Positions 43,426-52,236 of a stretch of 64,000 nucleotides of DNA are shown one piece after another. This stretch comes from Streptomyces sp. NBC_00457 (GTDB lineage: Bacteria; Actinomycetota; Actinomycetes; Streptomycetales; Streptomycetaceae). The notes below the pieces were generated by a model. It saw only the letters and a program-made list of their open reading frames with translations. It did not search any database and had not been told where the DNA came from. The DNA is taken from NCBI RefSeq assembly GCF_036014015.1, contig NZ_CP107905.1, positions 2,046,001 to 2,110,000 on the forward strand. Direction: 5' to 3'. Each line of letters opens with the position of its first letter. Position 1 is the first letter of the stretch. The position numbers and the translations under genes were made by a program.

Positions 43426-45750
43426 GTGAGTGAATCCGTGGTGCGCGTCGTCGAACTGTCCAGTCCCTTCGCCCGTTTCGCGGGCAGGCTCCTGGTGGGC
43501 CTCGGTCACGAGGTGGTGCTGGTCGAACCGCCGGGAGGCGATGCGACCCGGCACGAACTCGACGGCGACGCCTTCGCTCACTGGCACGCCGGGAAACGCT
43601 CGGTCGCCCTCGATACGGGCGCGCCCGAAGGTGCCGCTGAACTGCGCCGGCTCCTTGAGGGCGCGGACGCGCTGCTCGACGGGAGCACCGAGGGCGCCGA
43701 GCCGGTCACCGCCGGTCTCGACCACCTCGTACACGTACGGGTCACCCCGTTCGGCCTCGTCGGCCCGCGCAGCTACTGGCAGGGCACGGATCTGGTGGTG
43801 GCCGCGCTCGGCGGCATGCTGGCGCAGGTCGGCGATCCGGACGGCCCGCCCCTGCGGCTGCCGGAGAACCAGGCGGAGCAACTCGCCGGCGTCAACGCGG
43901 CGATCGCCGTCCTGCTCGGCCTGCGGGCGCGGCGCAGGGGTCCGGGGCAGCTCATCGACGTCTCCGCGCAGGCGTGTGTGGCCGCCGCGCTGGAGGCGGG
44001 AGCCCTCGCCTATCTGCACGAGGACCGCGTCCCGCCGCGCCCGGGACGGGTGCATCCGCTGGTCCCGCACGGCCTGTTCAGGGCCAAGGACGGCTATCTG
44101 GGCGGTGGGCTCGGCGGCAGCCCCCGCATGTGGGACGCGCTGCTCGCCTGGTTGCGCGAGGAAGGCGCGGAGGCCGATCTCGCGGAGCCCAGGTGGCAGG
44201 ACCCCGTTGAGCGCAAGAAGCATCAGGAGCATGTGTTCAAGGTCGTGCAGGATTTCGTGGGCGCATGGCCGAAGGCCGAGTTCGCGGAGCGGGCCCAGGC
44301 CAGGAAACTGCCGTGGGCCGCCGTCGACCTGCCCCACGAACTGCCGGACAACCCGCAGCTCACCGCGCGCGGCTTCTTCACACAGGTCCGAACGGAGCAG
44401 GGAGAACGGACCGACCTCGGCTTCCCCTTCGCGTTCCCGGAGGGCCGCCGCGTCACGGCGCTCAGCGTGCCCGGGCCCGGTGCCGACCAGGCGCTGCTCG
44501 ACGAACCTCGTGCGGCGCGCCCGGTCGACGGCGACTCCCCCGGCCTGCCCGCCCTGGACGGCGTACGCGTCCTCGATCTGACCTGGGTGCTCGCGGGCCC
44601 GTACTGCACGAAGGTCCTCGCCGACCACGGCGCCGACGTCATCAAGGTCGAGTCCGTCCGCCGCCCCGACCCGACCCGCTTCGCGCCCTTCATGCACCTC
44701 TCCCGGGGCGACCACACGGACCCGAACACCAACGGCTACTTCAACGAGGTCAACCGGAACAAGCGCAGCATCGCGCTCGACACGCGGACCGAGGAGGGCG
44801 TCGCGGTACTGCGCGAACTCATCGCCTCCTGCGACGTCCTCGTGGAGAACTTCAGCGCCACGGTCATGACGGGGCTCGGCCTCGGCTATGAAGCGCTGCG
44901 CGAGATCAACCCGGGCCTCGTCTACGTGAGCATGTCGGGCATGGGCCACACCGGCCCGCGGTCCGGCTGGGTGTCGTACGCGGACACCGTCTCGGCCAGT
45001 GGCGGACTGACCGGGCTCACCGGCTGGGGCCCGGACGACGTGGTGGGCGTGATCTACGGCCACGGCGACATCGTCGCGGGACTCCAGGCCGCGCTGGCCA
45101 CGGTCGCCGCGCTGGAACACCGTGCGGAGACTGGCCGCGGGCAGCACGTCGACCTGTCCCAACTCGAGGCGATCGCCGCCCACATGGGGACGAGTCTCCT
45201 CACATCGGCACGGTCGCCGATGGGCAACGCACACCCCCGGTGGAGCCCTCAGGGTGTGTACCGCTGTCTGGGTGCCGACCGCTGGCTCGCCGTCAGCGTC
45301 CGCTCGGACGAGGAGTGGACGGCCCTGTGTCACGCCATCGGGCAACCCGGACTGGCCGAGGACGCACGGCTGTTGACCGCCGACGGCCGCAGGCGGGAGA
45401 GCACGCTGGTCGACGGCGTACTCGGCGACTGGGCGCGCGGCCTGCCCGCCGACGCCGCCGCCGAGCTGTTGCAGGAGCGAGGGATTCCGGCCGGTGCCGT
45501 GCAGGACGGCCGGGAACTCGTCGAGCACGATCCGCAGTTGAGGGCACGTGGCTTCTACGTCCGTCTTGAGCACCCGGCCGCGGGCGCCTTCCTCCACGAG
45601 GGCGTGCCCGTCCGCCTCACCGGCACACCGGGCGGCATACGCAAGCCCGCGCCCCTGCTCGGTGCCGACACCTACGAGGTGCTGAGCGAGTGGGCCGGGA
45701 TCCCGGCCGAGCGGCTCGGTCGACTGCGGGAGGCCGGAGTGCTTCAGTGA
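43426..45750 (+). CDS. Fused double CaiB/BaiF (class III) CoA-transferase
   Basis: Two family III CoA-transferase domains in one 774-aa chain; single-domain members are about 400 aa and work as interlocked dimers. Seen: first domain (ARFAGRLLVGLGHEVVLVEPPGG, RRRGPGQLIDVSAQAC with candidate catalytic Asp) and second (VRVLDLTWVLAGPYCTKVLADHGADVIKVESVRRPDPTR, NRNKRSIALDTRTEEG, RGQHVDLSQLEAIAAHMG with Asp). GTG 43426 has GAGGAG five bases upstream. Its stop overlaps the CoA-ligase start. Likely moves CoA onto an aromatic or ring-cleaved acid (inference). Confidence 0.92.
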   Translation: MSESVVRVVELSSPFARFAGRLLVGLGHEVVLVEPPGGDATRHELDGDAFAHWHAGKRSVALDTGAPEGAAELRRLLEGADALLDGSTEGAEPVTAGLDHLVHVRVTPFGLVGPRSYWQGTDLVVAALGGMLAQVGDPDGPPLRLPENQAEQLAGVNAAIAVLLGLRARRRGPGQLIDVSAQACVAAALEAGALAYLHEDRVPPRPGRVHPLVPHGLFRAKDGYLGGGLGGSPRMWDALLAWLREEGAEADLAEPRWQDPVERKKHQEHVFKVVQDFVGAWPKAEFAERAQARKLPWAAVDLPHELPDNPQLTARGFFTQVRTEQGERTDLGFPFAFPEGRRVTALSVPGPGADQALLDEPRAARPVDGDSPGLPALDGVRVLDLTWVLAGPYCTKVLADHGADVIKVESVRRPDPTRFAPFMHLSRGDHTDPNTNGYFNEVNRNKRSIALDTRTEEGVAVLRELIASCDVLVENFSATVMTGLGLGYEALREINPGLVYVSMSGMGHTGPRSGWVSYADTVSASGGLTGLTGWGPDDVVGVIYGHGDIVAGLQAALATVAALEHRAETGRGQHVDLSQLEAIAAHMGTSLLTSARSPMGNAHPRWSPQGVYRCLGADRWLAVSVRSDEEWTALCHAIGQPGLAEDARLLTADGRRRESTLVDGVLGDWARGLPADAAAELLQERGIPAGAVQDGRELVEHDPQLRARGFYVRLEHPAAGAFLHEGVPVRLTGTPGGIRKPAPLLGADTYEVLSEWAGIPAERLGRLREAGVLQ

Positions 45751-47279
45751 ACGCCGTGACGATCCCGCTGAACGCCATGACGATCCCGCAGTTGCTGGAC
45801 TCCTCGGCGGAGGAGTACGGGGACCGCGTCTTCCTGCGCGTGGGCCGGACAGAGCGCACGTACCGGCAGACCCGTCAGGCCGCGGCGACGACGGCGGGAG
45901 CGCTCGCCGCACGCGGCTGCCGGCCGGGCGACCGGGTCGCGGCCCTGCTGTCGAACCGGGTCGAGTTCGTCGACCTGATCCTCGGCTGCGCCTGGCTCGG
46001 CGCGGTGCTGGTGCCGCTCAACACCGGTCTGCGCGGCCGGAGTCTGCGTCACGTCCTGCGGGAGGCGGCGCCGTCCTTCCTGCTCACCGAGGCGGAGGCG
46101 GCCGGCCGGGTGGTCGAGTCGGGTTACCGCGGCACGCTCTGGACCGTGGGCGAGGAGGACGCCCCAGGACCGGGAGAGGCCGAGGCTCTCCCACCGGCCG
46201 CGGTCCGGCCGTACGACACCGCTTCGATCCTGTTCACCTCGGGCACCACGGGGACACCACGAGGGGTGCGCTGCCCGCACGCGCAGTTCGCCTGGTGGGG
46301 CCGCAACGTCGCGGACTCGCTGCGGCTCACCTCGGACGACGTGCTCTACACCTGCCTTCCGCTCTTCCACACCAACGCCCTGAACGCGCTGGCGCAGGCC
46401 ATGGTGGCCGGTGCCGCCTACGCGCTCGACGAGCGTTTCTCCGCCTCGAAGTACTGGGCGAGGGTGGCGGAGACCGACGCCACGGTCATTCATCTGCTCG
46501 GGGCGATGGTGCCCATGCTGCTGGCCCAGCCGCCCGGTGAGCAGGACCGCGGGCACCGTGCCTGGCGGGGCCTCTCCCCCGCCACTCCGGGCCCCGCCTG
46601 GGAGCCCTTCCGCGAGCGCTTCGGCGTCACTCTCGTCGACGGATTCGGCTCCACGGAGACGAACCTCGTCATCGGTTCCACCCCGGCGCAGCAGCGGCCC
46701 GGTCTCATCGGCACCGTGCGCGACGGCTTCTCGGCACGCGTGGTCGACGAGGCCCTCGTTCCCGTCCCGGACGGCACGCCCGGCGAACTTCTCGTCCGCA
46801 GTCAGCAGCCGTTCGCCTTCTGCACCGGCTACTTGGGCGAGTCGGCACCACCGCCCCACTCCTGGCGCAGGACCGGCGACCGCGTGATCCGTGAGCCGGA
46901 CGGCTGGTTCCGCTTCGTCGACCGCATCAAGGACGTCATCCGGCGGCGCGGCGAGAACATCTCCTCGTACGAGGTGGAGGCGGCCGTCCGCTCCCATCCG
47001 GCCGTCGCCGAAGCCGCGGCCTTCCCCGTTGCCTCGGAGCTGGCCGAGGACGAGGTCATGGTCGCGATCGTCCTCCGGCCCGGCAGCATGCTGGACCCGG
47101 AGGACCTGACCCGGCACTGCGCGCGCGAGCTGCCCACGTTCGCCGTACCCCGGTACATCGAGACGGTCCCGTCCCTGCCGCTCACCGAGACCGGCAAGGT
47201 CCGCAAAGCGGTGCTGCGCGAACGCGGCGTCACCGCCGCCACCTGGGACCGGACCGCCGGCGCACCTGCGAAGGCCTGA
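45747..47279 (+). CDS. Acyl-CoA synthetase (AMP-forming, CaiC-like)
   Basis: Adenylates a carboxylic acid and transfers it to CoA. Seen: TASILFTSGTTGTPRGVRCPHAQF (P-loop), FGSTETNLVIGS-type motif, RRTGDRVIREPDGWFRFVDRIKDVIRRRGENISSYEVE, and the C-terminal catalytic Lys region LPLTETGKVRKAVLRERG. 510 aa from GTG 45747. Coupled to the CoA-transferase. With hydrolase, CoA-transferase and MaoC pairs it suggests that part of the pathway runs on CoA thioesters. Substrate unknown. Confidence 0.93.
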   Translation: MNAVTIPLNAMTIPQLLDSSAEEYGDRVFLRVGRTERTYRQTRQAAATTAGALAARGCRPGDRVAALLSNRVEFVDLILGCAWLGAVLVPLNTGLRGRSLRHVLREAAPSFLLTEAEAAGRVVESGYRGTLWTVGEEDAPGPGEAEALPPAAVRPYDTASILFTSGTTGTPRGVRCPHAQFAWWGRNVADSLRLTSDDVLYTCLPLFHTNALNALAQAMVAGAAYALDERFSASKYWARVAETDATVIHLLGAMVPMLLAQPPGEQDRGHRAWRGLSPATPGPAWEPFRERFGVTLVDGFGSTETNLVIGSTPAQQRPGLIGTVRDGFSARVVDEALVPVPDGTPGELLVRSQQPFAFCTGYLGESAPPPHSWRRTGDRVIREPDGWFRFVDRIKDVIRRRGENISSYEVEAAVRSHPAVAEAAAFPVASELAEDEVMVAIVLRPGSMLDPEDLTRHCARELPTFAVPRYIETVPSLPLTETGKVRKAVLRERGVTAATWDRTAGAPAKA

Positions 47280-47324
47280 TGTCAGCCTGAGAAGGCGAGA
47301 GGCCGGTACGGCCCATACGTCCAC

Positions 47325-48230
47325 GTGCCCGCTGGCATCGTGGCATGCACCGGCCAGCCGCTCGGCTGCACCCCGCGGCGGGACGCCATTTCGGCATCGA
47401 TCGGCAGCGCCGCCCGTGCTGCGTCGGCATCCCAGGCGCCCTGGTCACGGGGCAGGAACAGCTCGTACGCCCCGTTCAAGACCTACGGCGAGTCACCCGG
47501 CGGACCCGGCTCCTCCATCACCACCGCCGACCTGGCCGCGCTGCGGTCCCGGGTGCCGGCGCGGGGCAGCTGGCAGGGGCGGGCGCGGATGGCCGGAGTC
47601 GACGTACCCGTGGTGACCCTGGCCAGCGACATCACCGAGCAGGGCGCGCTGCTGGTGCTCGTACTGACCGAGGACGCCCCGGTGCCGAAGGAGCGTCTGG
47701 CATCCGCCCAAGCGCTGTGGGACCTGCTGACCGCGCATCGGGAAGGCCTGCGGAGGGAGGCGATTCCCGGCATGCTGGCCGTGGGCCGGGCGGCGGCAGC
47801 GGCACGCGCCATGGCCATCACCGAACTCGGCGACGCCCACGGAACCGCGCTGACCGCCCTGCTCGGCGTCCTTCGCGACCGCGGCCTGGACGCCCCGAAC
47901 GCCCGCGCGCGTGCCATCGATCTCGCCGTCTCCGCCCTGACCGAACTGCGCTCGCTGGCCGAGCTCGACCGGGCGCTGATGGAGGAGCGCGCCGGGGACG
48001 CCTTCGAGCGGCTCGCCGTGTCGCTGCGCCGGATCCTGCGCGCACGCGGGGTACGGCTGGACGTCGGCCCACCCGGCGCGGAGGAAGGCGCGGACCGGCT
48101 GCTGCCCGGTGATGTGACCGCCACGGCATGTGCGACGGTCCGCGCCGCCGTGCACGCCTCGCTGGAGGAGCAGGAGCACGCGCCGGACGGTGCGCGCCGC
48201 ATTCACGTCAGCTGGGGCGGGACAGCCTGA
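47325..48230 (+). pseudogene. Remnant of a histidine-kinase-like/ATPase sensor protein
   Basis: The central part (MAITELGDAHGTALTALLGVLRDRGLD through RILRARGVRLDVGPPGAEEGADRLLPGDVTATACATVRAAVHASLEEQ and RIHVSW) reads like the dimerisation and early ATPase part of Streptomyces sensor-type regulators. The frame then ends at GGTA, before the DxGxG ATP-lid motifs that should follow. The first 65 residues have poor codon bias and no family look, so the start is uncertain too. Probably truncated at both ends. Family match is from memory. Confidence 0.5.
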
Positions 48231-48319
48231 CCGCCGCTGTCCTTTCGGACGGTTCGGACTGGTCGAAAGGAGGGCAGGCGAGGTGGCATGAGGGCATGCC
48301 AAGGAGCGCTGCCTCGAGT

Positions 48320-48991
48320 TCAGCTTGAGTTGCGTCCCGCCGCACCCGTCGCGAGCAGCCCGTTGACCACGATCTCCGCCAGTGATTCCGCCGTGGCTGC
48401 GAGCTGCTCCGGCGAGGCGGGCACGGGCCTGCCCAGGCGCCGCGCCAGAGGCCCCTCCAGAATTCCCGAGACGGGAGGGATGACGGCGAAGAACAGCACG
48501 TCCATCGGGATGGGCGCGATACGTCCGGAGGCGACGAGCCGCTCGATGCTCGGGATCATGAGCTGCAGGGTCGGAGCGATGTAGCGCTCGTACAGGTAGT
48601 CCAGCCGCTCGGTGTCCCGGGACAACTCATCGAGCATGATCCGATCCATGCGCGGCGTGTCCACAGCGGTCAGGTAGAAGCCGGTGATGAGCTGCCGCAG
48701 ACGCTCGGCGTCGTCGAGCGAGGTAGCAACCTCTGGCAGGCGTGACAGCTGCGTCTCCAGCGCGGAGTCCACCACAGCGCGCCAGAAGGCCGACTTGGAC
48801 CCGTAGCGGTCGTTGATGAAGTTGTGGCTGACGCCCAGGCGGCGGGCCAGCTCGCGTGCGGAAGCGTGCTCGTAGCCCAGCTCCGCGAAGGCCTCCAGCC
48901 CTCGCTGCAGGATGCTCTCCTCTTCGGGCACCGCGGGAGTACCCGCACCGGGGCGTCCCGGCCGTCGGGTGGATTCGGCTCTTGCGCCCAC
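48320..48991 (-). CDS. TetR-family transcriptional regulator
   Basis: One-component repressor. Seen: N-terminal HTH ESILQRGLEAFAELGYEHASARELARRLGVSHNFINDRYGSKSAFWRAVVDSALE and a helical ligand domain with FYLTAVDTPRMDRIMLDELSRDTERLDYLYERYI. GTG 48991 has GGAGG five bases upstream; TTG 49051 is a weaker upstream choice. Paired operators at 49081-49118 lie between it and the divergent oxygenase-exporter genes, so it probably represses both directions. Confidence 0.92.
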   Translation of the reverse strand: MGARAESTRRPGRPGAGTPAVPEEESILQRGLEAFAELGYEHASARELARRLGVSHNFINDRYGSKSAFWRAVVDSALETQLSRLPEVATSLDDAERLRQLITGFYLTAVDTPRMDRIMLDELSRDTERLDYLYERYIAPTLQLMIPSIERLVASGRIAPIPMDVLFFAVIPPVSGILEGPLARRLGRPVPASPEQLAATAESLAEIVVNGLLATGAAGRNSS

Positions 48992-49080
48992 CGTCGCCTC
49001 CAAAAATGTTTCTCGTGCCTGCGTGGCCTGCGTCCCCGACAGGGCCCGCAAGCATCTCGCGGATCCGCGACCAGCTTACT

Positions 49081-49118
49081 TGACACCTGTCAGAATGAGG
49101 CTAATCTGACAGGTGTCA
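49081..49118. promoter_or_regulatory. Paired TetR operators forming a large inverted repeat
   Basis: TGACACCTGTCAGA (49081-49094) and TCTGACAGGTGTCA (49105-49118) are exact inverted 14-bp arms around 10 bases. Each arm is itself a palindrome (TGACA-CC-TGTCA). Two dimer sites in mirror orientation fit cooperative TetR binding between divergent promoters. Confidence 0.85.
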
Positions 49119-49254
49119 GAGAGTAAATCTGAAGCAGAGAAGCGACTTGAGCAGCCGCTTTTCCACAGACTGATCCGCGCGGATCGGCAACCGAGCACGT
49201 CTCCCCCCTCACCTGGCGGCCGGACGGCCGCACCTGCTCGAAAGTGAGAGCCCC

Positions 49255-50409
49255 ATGGATGCGAAGCACACACCCCACATGGCCGACCACGTGCTGACCC
49301 TGCTCACCGCCGGGGATCCGCTCGCCGATGCCGTCGTCGCCGAACTCGACCATTACGGCCCGCGGGCACAGCGTGCCCTCGACGCGGGCCTCAGGCGCGG
49401 CCTGCCCAGTCTGGGCCAACAGCCCCCCGCGGCCGTCGCCGCACTGCTGAAGCAACTCGAGGCCACCCCTTCCTGGATGGACCCGCTGATGCTCCACAGG
49501 GGCGATGTCGTGAGCCTGTCCGTGCCCCCCATGTGGTTCGGGCTCTGCTCGATCACCAGCGCACTCGCGCACAGCTACGCCTCCCCGGCCACCGCACGAC
49601 TGCTGGCCCAAGCAGGCAGCCCGGCCGACATGGCCGCACACCGGCTCGCGGAGACCGGAGTGTGGGCGCGCCAGACCATACGGCCGGGAGGGCTGCTGCG
49701 CGGACGACCGGGATACCTGGCCACCGTCGAGGTCCGGCTGGCCCATGCCCGTATGCGCGCCACGAGCCTCACGGACTGGGACAGCGGGGCCCGGGGCCTG
49801 CTGGTCGGCCAGCTCGACATGGCCCGCACCTGGCTCGGCTTCACCCTCATCGCTTCCCAGGCCCTGGAGGCCGTCGGCATCGACATCACTCCGGAGGAAG
49901 AGCGCTCCCTCTACCGGTACTGGTCGTATGTCGCTCATCTCCTGGGGCTCGACGAAAGCCTTCACCAGGACGTGGTCGACCACGCCGGCGCCCGCCGCCT
50001 GCGGGACCTGCTGGACGCCACGACGCCCGCACCCGACGAGAACTCGACGGCGCTGACCGCCGCCATGATCGACGCGCAGGCGCACGCGATGGCCGGCGCG
50101 CCGGGCGCCGTCCTGTCCGAGGAGCAGTTGCGCCACCTCATCGACAGCGTGCTTCGGCGGGCCTTCGGGGAGGAGTGGACAGACCGCCTCGGCATCCCAG
50201 GCGTCCCCGCCGCGACCGATCTCATGGCGCTGATCAGCCAGCTCAATCGCCAGGCCCAGTACTGGCAGACCTACTCCCCCGCCTCGTCCCGGGAAGCCCG
50301 CCGGGCGCTGAAGGGACCCGCACCCGAACTCAAGTCGGCCGTCCTTCCCTGTGACGCCTCCTGCCGTCGTAACGCTGGAGCCGCTCGCCCGGGCGCCTGG
50401 GCGGCCTGA
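49255..50409 (+). CDS. MpaB/DUF2236 (latex-clearing-like) oxygenase family protein
   Basis: Second MpaB-family member in the window; family members bind heme b and act on prenyl chains or related substrates. Seen: 384 aa, ARLLAQAGSPADMAAHRLAETGVWARQTIRPGGL, VEVRLAHARMRATSLTDWDSGARGLLVGQLDMARTWLGFTLIASQALEAVGI, all typical of the Lcp-like group, with a helical C-terminal half. No Tat or Sec signal, unlike secreted Lcp. ATG 49255 follows GAGAG. Divergent from the TetR gene; followed 82 bp later by an exporter gene on the same strand. Substrate unknown. Confidence 0.85.
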   Translation: MDAKHTPHMADHVLTLLTAGDPLADAVVAELDHYGPRAQRALDAGLRRGLPSLGQQPPAAVAALLKQLEATPSWMDPLMLHRGDVVSLSVPPMWFGLCSITSALAHSYASPATARLLAQAGSPADMAAHRLAETGVWARQTIRPGGLLRGRPGYLATVEVRLAHARMRATSLTDWDSGARGLLVGQLDMARTWLGFTLIASQALEAVGIDITPEEERSLYRYWSYVAHLLGLDESLHQDVVDHAGARRLRDLLDATTPAPDENSTALTAAMIDAQAHAMAGAPGAVLSEEQLRHLIDSVLRRAFGEEWTDRLGIPGVPAATDLMALISQLNRQAQYWQTYSPASSREARRALKGPAPELKSAVLPCDASCRRNAGAARPGAWAA

Positions 50410-50491
50410 TTCTCCTTCTTTCCACCACGTGACGAGCTCCGACGACGCAGCCGTCCCGCCCTTTGTCCCCCTCTTCTCATGGAGTTTCGCC

Positions 50492-52000
50492 ATGTCCAAA
50501 ACCCCCGCCGAGACGGCTGACACGGCCACCGTGTCCGTCCTCCCATCCGCCGACGCGCCGCCCCGCCATCGCTGGTGGATCCTCGCCGTCATCGGCGTGG
50601 CCCAGCTCATGGTCGTGCTGGACGCGACGATCGTGAACATCGCGTTGCCCTCCGCGCAGAAGGACCTGGGCTTCTCCGACGGCGACCGGCAGTGGGTCGT
50701 CACCGCCTATGCCCTCGCCTTCGGCAGCCTGCTCCTGCTCGGCGGCCGTATAGGCGACCTGTTCGGCCGCAAGATGACCTTCCTGGTCGGCCTGGTCGGC
50801 TTCGCCGGCGCTTCCGCACTCGGTGGCGCCGCGACCAGCTTCGAGATGCTCATCGTCGCCCGTGCCGGGCAGGGCGTGTTCGGCGCGCTGCTCGCCCCGG
50901 CCGCCCTGGCCCTGCTGACCACGACCTTCACCAACCCCAAGGAACGCGCCAAGGCCTTCGGCGTCTACGGCGCGATAGCCGGCGCCGGTGGAGCCATCGG
51001 CCTGCTCCTCGGCGGCCTGCTCACCGAGTACGCCGACTGGCGCTGGACCCTCTACGTCAACCTCGTCTTCGCCGCCGTCGCCTTCGTCGGCGGCATCCTC
51101 CTGCTCCAGCGCACCACCCGCGACAAGAGCGCCACCCTCGACATCCCCGGTGCCTTCCTCGTCGGCGGCGGCCTGTTCAGCCTGGTCTACGGCTTCTCCA
51201 ACGCCGAGAGCCACGACTGGAGCTCCGTACAGACCTGGGGCTGGCTGCTCGCCGGCGCCGCGCTGCTCGCCGCGTTCACCTGGTGGCAGACCCGCTCCAC
51301 CCACCCCCTGCTCCCCCTGAAGGTCCTGCTCGACCGCAACCGCGGCGCCTCCTTCATCTCCGTACTGATCAGCGGCGCCGGCATGTTCGGGGTCTTCCTC
51401 TTCCTCACCTACTACCTGCAGCAGAGCCTGGGCTACACCCCCGTCGAGACCGGACTCGCCTTCCTGCCCATGACCGCCACACTCATGATCGGCGCCACCC
51501 TCGCCACCAACGTGCTGGTCCCCCGCCTCGGCCCCAAGCCGGTCGTCCCGCTCGGCATGGGCCTGGCCGCCGCCGGCATGGTCTGGCTGACCGGCCTCGA
51601 CCTGAACAGCAGCTACACCACACACGTCCTGCCGCCGCTGCTGGTGGCCGGCCTCGGCCTCGGCCTGGTGATCGCCCCGGCCATGAGCCTGGCCGTCGAC
51701 GGCGTGGACGCCGAGCACTCCGGTGTCGCCTCCGCCACCGTCAACGCCATGCAGCAGGTCGGCGGCTCGATCGGTACGGCCCTGCTGAACACCCTCGCCA
51801 CCAGCGCCGCCGCCGACTACCTCGTGGACAAGGACCCCAGGGACCCCGCCGTCCAGGCCCAGGCCGGCCTGGAGGCCTACTCCACCGCCTACTGGTGGTC
51901 GGCCGTCTTCTTCGGCGTCGGCCTGGTCCTGAGCGTGATCCTCTACCGCCGCGGCGTACCGGCCACCGACCCCGACGCGGCACCCGTGGTCCACATGTGA
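50492..52000 (+). CDS. MFS drug exporter, DHA2 (EmrB/QacA) family, 14 TMS
   Basis: Proton-driven exporter. Seen: IGVAQLMVVLDATIVNIALPSAQKDLGFSDGDRQWVVTAYALAFGSLLLLGGRIGDLFGRK (motifs D1 and A), the motif C region GVYGAIAGAGGAIGLLLGGLLTEYADWRWTLYVNL, and about 14 hydrophobic helices over 502 aa. ATG 50492 follows TGGAG. Behind the TetR-controlled oxygenase gene, so the unit may modify and export a lipophilic compound (inference). Confidence 0.94.
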   Translation: MSKTPAETADTATVSVLPSADAPPRHRWWILAVIGVAQLMVVLDATIVNIALPSAQKDLGFSDGDRQWVVTAYALAFGSLLLLGGRIGDLFGRKMTFLVGLVGFAGASALGGAATSFEMLIVARAGQGVFGALLAPAALALLTTTFTNPKERAKAFGVYGAIAGAGGAIGLLLGGLLTEYADWRWTLYVNLVFAAVAFVGGILLLQRTTRDKSATLDIPGAFLVGGGLFSLVYGFSNAESHDWSSVQTWGWLLAGAALLAAFTWWQTRSTHPLLPLKVLLDRNRGASFISVLISGAGMFGVFLFLTYYLQQSLGYTPVETGLAFLPMTATLMIGATLATNVLVPRLGPKPVVPLGMGLAAAGMVWLTGLDLNSSYTTHVLPPLLVAGLGLGLVIAPAMSLAVDGVDAEHSGVASATVNAMQQVGGSIGTALLNTLATSAAADYLVDKDPRDPAVQAQAGLEAYSTAYWWSAVFFGVGLVLSVILYRRGVPATDPDAAPVVHM

Positions 52001-52098
52001 TCCGCGGTGACACGAGGACCACTACGCCCCGGCCGCCAACCCTGGCAGTACGGAAAAGCGGTTGAATCCACCCCAATCCATCGCAAGCAAGGGCATCA

Positions 52099-52122
52099 CG
52101 CGTGGTACCGCGGTACCACGCG
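52099..52122. promoter_or_regulatory. 24-bp perfect palindrome before the ABC exporter/two-component operon
   Basis: CGCGTGGTACCG (52099-52110) is followed at once by its exact reverse complement (52111-52122), with no loop. It lies 115 bp before the ATPase start; a TAGCTT -10-like element follows at about 52173. A dimeric LuxR-type response regulator, such as the one at the end of this operon, would be a natural binder. Confidence 0.75.
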
Positions 52123-52236
52123 GCCGCCGACGCTTCCCCTGTGGTCCCAGGCCCGCGACCGACCACTCCCCTAGCTTCGAACGCGGATGCCGCGGTACGT
52201 CCGTGGCCGAGCTCGAGGCGAGGAAGGCCCCAGCAC

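Noticed and set aside
42115..45750. CoA-transferase read as 1211 residues
   Set aside because: The upstream part lies over the hydrolase gene out of frame; GTG 43426 has a strong ribosome site.
50477..51994. 505-codon frame antisense to the MFS exporter
   Set aside because: Gly/Glu/Ala-rich shadow of the transporter codons with no domain.
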